From NCBI GenBank assembly GCA_964016985.1, contig OZ024830.1, positions 60,000,104-60,064,103 of the forward strand: a stretch of 64,000 bases of DNA, given 5' to 3'. The notes under the pieces were generated by a model. It saw nothing but the letters and a program-made list of their open reading frames with translations. It did not search any database and was not told the origin of the DNA. Below, in pieces: positions 57,111 through 64,000 of the stretch; the first letter of the stretch is position 1, and each line of letters starts with the position of its first letter. The translations under genes were made by a program, and so were the position numbers. Source of the stretch: Anodontia alba. Lineage: Eukaryota; Mollusca; Bivalvia; Lucinida; Lucinidae.

Positions 57111-59379
57111 TATATTTTAAAGATTTTTCAGTCACGTATATACCATATGTATTCAATACTGAATATAGCAAAACTACATATTACATATATGTAATATATA
57201 TTTGCTGGTATATATGTTTATATGTTTATGTATATATATGTACATGTATAAATACATATGTATACGTGTACATGTATGTATACATTATATGTATGGAAGT
57301 GCATGTACGAATGTGTATGTAGTGGTATGTTTCAATCTTGTTAAAAGTTACAATTATTTAATAGTGTTCGTAGCAAATACTACATTCTGCATTAATTTAA
57401 ATTATTCACCATAACATGTATTTTGTTCAAAATTTATGGGAGACAGATTCATATAAGTCTTTGACTTTTTTCTGAATCCCAGTTGAAATATGTTTATGTT
57501 GACATGTATTGTATCTGCATTTATAAATAAAATATGTTTAAACTAAGAATCTTGGTACAGGGTCACCAAAGCAACATTCCTGCCAAGTTACAATGAACTC
57601 GACCCAACGGTTTCTTACGAGAAGATTTTTAAAGTTTTCTATATAGATATATAGGGAAAATATGCCCCGCCCCCTAGCAGCCATGTTTTTTGACAAATCA
57701 TGCCGGCTTGAACAATCTTGGTAGAGGGTCACCAAAGAAACATTCCTGCTAAGTTATATTGAAATTGGTCCATTGGTTTCTGACAAGAAAATTTTTAAAC
57801 TTTTCTATATAGATATATAGGGAAAAATAAGCCCCACCCCTTGGCGGCCATGTTTTTTGATGAATCATGATAACTTAAACAATCTTGGTAGAGGGTCAAC
57901 AAGGAAACATTTCTGTCAAGTTATAATGAAATCGGTCCAGTGGTTTCTGACAAGAAGATTTTTAAAGTTTTCTATTTAGATACATAGGGAAAATAAGCCT
58001 CGCCCCCTGGTGGCCATGTTTTTTGACGAATCCAATGGCTTGAACAGTCTTGGTAGAGGATCACCAAAGAAACATTTCTGCAAAATTATATTGAAATCCG
58101 TCCATTGGTTTCTGACAGAAGATTTTTAAAGTTTTCTATATAGATATATAGGAAATATAAGCCCCACCCTCTGGCGGCCATGTTTTTTGACGAATCCAAA
58201 TGGCTTGAACAATCTTGGTAGAGGATCATCAAAGGAACATTTCTGCAAAATTATATTGATATCAGTCGAGTGGTTTCTGACAAGAAGATTTTTTTAAGTT
58301 TTCTATATAGATATATAGGGAAAATAAGCCCCGCCCCCTGGCGGCCATGTTATTTGACGAATCCAAATGGCTTGAACAATCTTGGTAGAGGATTACCAAA
58401 GGAACATTTCTGCAAAATTATATTGAAATCGGTCCAGTGATTTCTGAAAAGAAGATTTTTTAAGTTTTCTATATAGATATATAGGGAGAATAAGCCCAGC
58501 CCCCTAGCGGCCATGTTTTTTGACGAATCCAAATGGCTTGAACAATCTTGGTAGAGGATCACAAAAGGAACATTTATGCAAAATTATATTGAAATCGGTC
58601 CAGTGGTTTCTGACAAGAAGATTTTTAAAGTTTTGTATATAGATATATAGGGAAAATAAGCCCGGCCCCCTGGCGGCCATGTTTTTTGACGAATTAAAAT
58701 GGCTTGAACAATCTTGGTAGAGGATTACCAAAGGAACATTTCTGCAAAATTATATTGAAATCGGTCCAGTGGTTTCTGACAAGAAGATTTTTAAAGTTTT
58801 CTATATAGATACATAGGGAAAATAAGCCCCGCCCCCTAGCGGCCATGTTATTTGACGAATCCAAATGGCTTGAACAATCTTGGTAGAGGATCACAAAAGG
58901 AACATTTCTGCAAAATATTATTGAAATCAGTCGAGTGGTTAAGACAAGAAGATTTTTAAAGTTTTCTATATAGATATATAGGGAAAATAAGCCCCGCCCC
59001 CTGGCGGCCATGTTTTTTGACAAATCCAAATGGCTTGAACAATCTTGGTAGGAGATCATCAAAGAAACATTCCTGCAAAATTATACTGAAATCGGTCCAG
59101 TGGTTTCTGACAAGAAGATTTTTAAAGTTTTCTATATAGATATATAGGGAAAATAAGCCCCGCCCCCTGGCGGCCATGTTCTTTGATGAATCCAAATGGC
59201 TTGAACAATCTTGGTAAAGGATCACCAAAGGAACATTTCTGCAAAGTTATATTGGAATCAGTCCATTGGATTCTGACAAGAAGATTTTTAAAGTTTTCTA
59301 TATTGATATATAGGGAAAATAAGCCCCGCACCCTGGTGGCCATGTTTTTTGACGAATCCAAATGGCTTGAACAATCTTG

Positions 59380-60909
59380 CAGGGATCATTTTCTGGCGCG
59401 ATTTCGCGATATTCTCACATTTTTTTGCAAGAAATCGCATCAAAATTCCCGGAGTGAGAAAAAAAATCGCATGCTGAATTTTTCTCATTTCGCGCCGTTA
59501 AGTTCCTATTTTGCACATGCGGTTCATTTCGAGACTATCGGACTGTTCTGTTTGACCGATTTCTGAATTATTGTGGCGCCAAAATTTATTACGCATACGA
59601 CCGCAGGTAACCATTCATTAATCTGTATCACTGAAAAGCTTTATCGTAAAATTTCATTGTCGGTCTCTGGTTTAAGTAAGCGCTTTTTTGATCGCTACCT
59701 CGAGTCAGCAAAAAAAAATGTCCGCCGACTCGGAAAAAGAAAGAAAGAAAATTATCCGCTCCGAAGCCGTCCAGTCGGGATGGCAACTTGTTAAAGTATC
59801 TTGTTCGAGCACAACCCAGCTCGACCGAAGCGGCCACGCTTTCCTCCCCTGATTCGGATGACGATCAAACACGACCGAACTGAGCCTGATGAATAACAAT
59901 CCCATGACGCCCTTATTCAGCTGTTTGCATTTTGTTACGAGCCAGGCGTAACGAGAAAGAAATGAAAGTGAAACCAGCAACAAGCTTTAAAATTATTTAC
60001 AGTATTTGTTGATAAAAAATAAGAAAATGTGCAAGACAGAAAAACTTCTATCCAGTCTCAAGGACACATAATGGAAATTCCATGAGTCCTATGATAAAAT
60101 CAGGAGTCTGTAATATATTTTAGAGCAGATATATACTGTTTTTGTGAACTCAGGGATCTACTGTTTTTGTGAGCTCAGGGACTCATTTATATAAAAATTT
60201 GTGAGTCCCAGAGAAAAATTATGAGTATATGAATCAGAACTCGCAGGTAAAAAAATCGTTGGATAATGTCACAAAATCCCTGAGAAATATTCCAGAAGAA
60301 TTTCTGAAACAATCCTTTGAATTGCAGTTTCTGATACCACAATTTAAAGTCCCTGAATTCAGAGTTTAATTCCAGAATTAATGAAACATTGAAGTAATCC
60401 AGTAAAGAATGAAAGTGTACAAAGATGCTCATATGAAAATCTTCTCTCCTTATATAATTAGAGGCATCACTTATAATCCTGTATTTGTCAAGAAAAAATT
60501 AAATGTTCTGTGACATGCCAAAAATAGCTTAATCTAGAATATTCCATCTGGAAATTCCAAAAAGAATATAAACAACTTGTTATTGTAAACATGATTTTCC
60601 AGGAAGTTCAAATTTATATATAAACACTTGCAGTAAACATGAAAATAAGGATACTAATCAAACACCCTATATATAACAATTTTATTAACCTGATTTAGAG
60701 TACATTACAAAATAAGCAATAATAATACTAATTACTTATACATACAATTATGATACAAAATCTGACCTTTACAAAAAAAAAAAAAAAAATCTCACTCAGT
60801 TTGTCTGAGCGAGCGAAAAAAAAATCTCACTGAATTTGAAAATCTCTCACTGTTTTTATCCAAATGGGATTTTTTCTCTCACAAAAATCTGGGGCCAGAA
60901 TAATCCCTG
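59380..60909. mobile_element. hAT-like transposon, 6 bp TSD (copy Y)
   Basis: The ends CAGGGATCATTTTCTGG and CCAGAATAATCCCTG are imperfect TIRs, flanked by ATCTTG on both sides (59374-59379 and 60910-60915), a B-unit sequence. Terminal regions are full of TCTCACTGAATTT/GAGTGAGAAAA words; inside lie GTGAGTCCCAGAG and GGACTCAT words like those of copies X and Z. A 44-codon frame at 59718-59852 (MSADSEKERKKIIRSEAVQS...) is basic and unassigned. Non-autonomous. Confidence 0.85.
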
Positions 60910-61249
60910 ATCTTGGTAGAGGATCACCAAAGGAACATTTCTGCAAAATTATATTGAAATCGGTCCAGTGGTTTCTGACAAGAACATTTTTTTAAGTTTT
61001 TAGTTAAAAAATCTATTTTTAGCTCCTGTGACCTAGATATGCAATGGACCGGAACCATTTGAACAACTTTGAAAGAGGACCAACCAAGGATCATTCCTGT
61101 GAAATTTGGTCAAAATCCAATCACTGGTTCAGGAGGAGATGTTGTTTAAAGATTGTGAACGAACGGACGGACAGACGGACGACGACGACAACGGACGGTG
61201 AGTGATCACAATACCTCACCTTGAGCCTTCAGCTCAGGTGAGCTAAAAA

Positions 61250-61945
61250 TCCTTCCAGGGGTAAAGGAGATATCAAGTGGACACAAAATTCAGGGCTCAC
61301 TCACGACCTTGAACTGTGACCTTGTCCTTGAGTCTCCATGGCTGAGTTATGGGTTCTGCACATCGTCCCACAAGTGAACATTTGACCAAAGTTTAGAGAA
61401 AATCCTCCCAGGGGTAAAGGGGATACAGAGCGGACACTAAATTCAAGGCTCAAACCCATGACCTTGAACTGTGACCTTGACTTGGCATGGTTGAGTAAAT
61501 GATTCTGCACATCGTCTCACTAAGGTGAACATTTCACCAAAGTTTAAAGAAAATCCTTCCACTGGTATTGGATACTGAGCGGACAAGAAATTCAAGGCTC
61601 AAACCTGTGACCTTGACCTTGTGTCAGCATGGTTGAGTTATGAGTTCTGCACATCTCACTGAAGCAAATATATGACGAAAGTTTAAAGAAAATCCTTCCA
61701 GGGGTATAGGAGATAAGAAGTGGACACAAAATTCAAGGCTCAAACCCATGACCTTGACCTGTGACCATGAGTTGGTATGGCTGACATGGGTTCTGCACAT
61801 CCACTCACTGAGGCGAACATTTGACCAAAGTTCAATGAAAACCTTTCAAAGGGTCCGGGAGATATGGAGCGGACAAGAAAGTTATGGAAGAACGGACAGA
61901 CGAAGGCCATTTCTATAAGCCCCCATCCGCTTCGCGGCGGAGGAT
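61250..61945 (+). repeat. Family K array with its own 3' hairpin
   Basis: Four or five ~150 bp units contain GAACTGTGACCTTG, TGAGTTATGGGTTCTGCACA, ACATTTGACCAAAGTTTA and CAAGGCTCAAACCC. It ends GAACGGACAGACGAAGGCCA, TTTCTATAAGC, then CCCCATCCGC-TTC-GCGGCGGAGGATTAAT. The right arm matches the complement of the K 5' motif ATCCCCCGCCGC at 47740, with one mismatch. Confidence 0.82.
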
Positions 61946-61984
61946 TAATCAAATCGACGGTAAGGTTAGGAAATAATGATGTCT

Positions 61985-62152
61985 CAACTGCCCTTCTTGA
62001 ATCAGCTGAAGGGAGAGAATGACCGAGGAAATTTTTCATGATCAATCTCCACGAAAGAATGTTGCCCACCTCGGCGGGGGTTGAACCCGCGACCTCCTGG
62101 TCTTCAGTCGGACGGCGTGTCCAACTGAGCCACCGAGGCCGGCCTCGATTCT
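61985..62152 (-). mobile_element. SINE-A copy 4, tail-truncated
   Basis: Keeps the tRNA-like head (on + GGGGGTTGAACCCGCGACCT and CCAACTGAGCCACCGAGGCC, i.e. B box then A box on the minus strand) and the CGAAAGAATGTTGCC and AACTGCCCTTCTTGAATCAG blocks; the tail half is missing at the left. Confidence 0.85.
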
Positions 62153-62159
62153 GGTATAC

Positions 62160-62735
62160 AAGATGCATCAGCCCCGCTATTTATGTTTCAAGGCTTCATA
62201 GTTCCTGAGAATCTATAAATTTTTCTTTGGTGGTAAATTGTAAAACTGATCAATTTTTCTTTTATGGCAAATTGTAAAACCTGTCACAGGATTTAGCTCC
62301 AAAAGTTAAAGACCCTTGGCCCTTATTCTGGTATACCCATCAACCCTATGTGTATGTGTGTACCAGGTTACAACTTTGTTACCCTTCAGTTCTTGAGAAA
62401 AGAGATGAAACTTTTTCATTAATGGCAACTTGTAAAACCTATCAAGGGATGTAATTTCACAAGTTAAAGGCACTTGGCCCGGATTCTGGTATACATGATA
62501 CGTTAGTCCAGTGTCCATATGTGTACCAGGTTTTAACTTTACAACTTTGATAGTTCCCGAGAAATCTGTAACGAAAATTTTTCAGTAATGGTAAATTGTA
62601 AAACCTAACAGGGGATGTAACTCCAGGAGTTATGGGCCCTTGTCCCAGATTCCTGTAAATATGATACATCAACCCACTGGGTATGTGTGTACCAAGTTTC
62701 AACTTTGCAACCCTAAAAGTTCTTGAGAAAAGTGA
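62160..62735 (+). repeat. Family M array
   Basis: Three ~170 bp units with TTGGCCCGGATTCTGGTATA, TGTGTACCAGGTTTTAACTT, GTTCTTGAGAAA and AATGGTAAATTGTAAAACCT. No termini are visible, and the next element begins within its last unit. Confidence 0.75.
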
Positions 62736-62737
62736 CA

Positions 62738-64000
62738 AACAAGAGGCCTATGGGCCACAACGCTCACCTGAGTTAACTGCTGTAAGTTAATCAGGTCATT
62801 TACTCATCATTCCCTATTAGCCCGTCATGTTTCAAGGCAATGGCTTAAACAGTTTTTGAGATATTTTGCTTACAAGGTTAAAATGTTGAAATTTTCAAAA
62901 GGCCATAAGTAAGACCTGTTTAAACCCCAGGGGCTTGATCAGCAGGACTTATGTAGGGGACCACTAAACATTGCTACATACTAAATACATAAGCTGTGGG
63001 CCTCATGGTTTCAGAGAAGGAGATCCTCTAAGTTTTTCCCATTGTAAGTCTGTGGGAGTAAATGACCCTTGGGGCATGGCCAATTTGGACCCAAAGGACA
63101 TGGTTGGCAGGATTTATGTAGGGGACCACTAAACATTGCTACATACTAAATATATGAGCTATGGGCCTCATGGTTTCAGAGAAGAAGATTTTTTTTTAAG
63201 GGTTTCCCATTATAGGCCTATGGGAGCTAACGACCCCCTGGGTATGGCCAATTTAGACCCCAGGGGCTTCATTGGCAGGATTTATGCAGGGGACCACTTA
63301 ACCTTGTTACATACTTAATATTTAAGCTGTGGGCCACTGTACACGGTTCTATATAAACTTATGACCCCTGGGGTGTGGACACCAGGGGCTTGATTGGCAG
63401 GATTTAAGTAGGGGACCACTACACACTGCTACATACTAAATATATAAGCTGTGGCCTCATGGCTTCAGAGAAGATGACTTCTAAGGTTTTTCCCATTTTA
63501 AGTCTATGGGAGCTATTGACCCGCATGGTACGGCCAATTTGGATCCCAGGGGCATGGTTGGCAGGATTTATGTAGGAGACCACCAAACATCCCTACAAAT
63601 TTAATCTGTTAGCTCTGGGCCTTATGGTTTCAGAGAAGAAGATTTTTTAATGTTCTTTAGCTATATAGCGCTCTAAAAATATGACCCCCCCTGGGGTGTG
63701 GCCACTTTTGAACCAAAGGGCTTGGTTAGCAGGATTTATGCAGGGGACCACTTAACATTGCTATACATTAAATATATAAGCTGTGGGCCTCAAGGTTTCA
63801 GAGAAGAAGATTGTTTTTTTCCATTATAAGTCTTTAGGAGCTAATGACACTCCCCCCCCCCCCCCCCACCCCCCCGGGGCATGGCCATTTTAGACCCCAG
63901 GAGCTTGATTGGCACGATTTATGTAGGAGACCACTAACATTGCTACACACTAAATATATAAACAGGGCCTCATGGTTTCAGAGAAGACATTTTAAGTTTT
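62738..64000 (+). repeat. Type 1 element with family N core, runs off the window
   Basis: 5' AACAAGAGGCCTATGGGCCA, then CGCTCACCTGAGTTAACTGC and one L-like unit, then six or more ~160 bp N units (TAGGGGACCACTAAACATTG, GGGCCTCATGGTTTCAGAGA, TTCCCATTATAAGTC). A poly-C run (about 63853-63878) lies in one unit. The 3' end is outside the window. Confidence 0.87.

Larger units (their letters stand above)
48539..57546 (+). mobile_element. Full-length LINE (CR1/Jockey group), both ORFs open
   Basis: A ~9.0 kb insertion in a single B unit: CTTGAA stands before it and AATCTTGG after it, matching the uninterrupted CTTGAACAATCTTGG. It has a ~300 bp leader, ORF1, a 3.75 kb spacer, ORF2 and a ~490 bp 3' region with a (CT)n tract and a terminal ATAAATAAAATATG polyadenylation-like stretch. 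No long target duplication is visible, only a possible GAA. Neither ORF has a stop or frameshift, so the copy is young. No RNase H domain is recognised in ORF2. Confidence 0.87.
43296..61249 (+). repeat. Family B type 1 element split by several insertions
   Basis: 5' CAACAAGAGGACCATGATGG, then CGCTCACCTGAGCAAACAG; the B array stops at GGGAAAA (45280) and resumes AAAATAAGCCCC (about 48317), stops at GGCTTGAA (48538) and resumes AATCTTGG (57548), stops at ATCTTG (59379) and resumes ATCTTGG (60910). It ends with the B-specific last unit, GAACGGACGGACAGACGGAC and the hairpin CACCTTGAGCCTTCAGCTCAGGTG with AGCTAAAAAT. Each junction rejoins within one B unit, so one ~4.4 kb element holds all insertions. 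Confidence 0.82.

Noticed and set aside
58350..59488. Overlapping minus-strand frames of 60-120 codons (…ARGRGLFSLYIYIENFKNLL…) in the B array
   Set aside because: The same peptide recurs with every ~168 bp unit (also at 33034-33809, 42099-42737, 44350-45310). 168 is divisible by three, so a frame open in one unit stays open in the next; there is no start context, splice pattern or family match.

Overview
This is an AT-rich stretch of metazoan nuclear DNA. Conserved exon fragments, tRNA-headed SINEs, CR1/Jockey-group and other reverse transcriptases, pogo- and hAT-like DNA transposons, and above all the dispersed repeats that open with CAAGAGG...GCTCACCTGAG and close with CTCAGGTGAGCTAAAAA point to a bivalve mollusc. 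The repeat-based call is from memory; the species is not determinable here.

The only host gene I can support is a Piwi-clade Argonaute (PIWIL1-like) on the minus strand. Three exons fit each other in order and reading phase: 38660-38446, 12767-12643 and 11182-11102. They encode the N-terminal domain and the linker running toward PAZ. The 5' exons lie beyond the right edge and the PAZ, MID and PIWI exons beyond the left edge. The window is therefore mostly Piwi introns, including one of 25.7 kb swollen by repeats.

Most of the rest is a set of elements with different tandem-repeat cores, named here A to N: A (~144 bp unit), B (~168), C (~150), D (~145), E (three ~165 bp subunits forming a ~496 bp unit), F (~146), G (~188), H (~145), J, K, L, M and N (~160). 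Elements of families A, B, E and others share the 'type 1' ends. Families F, G, J and K have different end sequences but the same layout: a 5' subterminal motif, and at the 3' end a (GACGGACG)n tract followed by a hairpin whose right arm is the reverse complement of that family's 5' motif. Nearly all lie in + orientation, antisense to Piwi.

Layout: 1-5336, elements A, H and E with a SINE; 5337-10936, a triple nest (A element > 6-bp-TSD DNA transposon > A element); 10937-12830, two Piwi exons with a SINE and a short type 1 element; 12835-18100, arrays C, L, D and E; 18180-22165, a second triple nest (J array > hAT-like element > F element); 22387-26152, a pogo-like element and a reverse-transcriptase pseudogene interrupted by a hAT-like element; 26155-38440, A, A, B and A elements with SINEs; 38446-38660, Piwi exon; 38823-43295, nested G arrays and a B element with a foreign 3' end; 43296-61249, one B element split by a D+K segment, a ~9 kb LINE with both ORFs open, and a hAT-like element; 61250-64000, K, M and N arrays and a SINE.

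The LINE (48539-57546) carries an L1-type ORF1 and an endonuclease-reverse transcriptase ORF2 that starts with a 2A-like motif, separated by an unusually long 3.75 kb spacer. I found no structural RNA gene, CRISPR array or bacterial feature.
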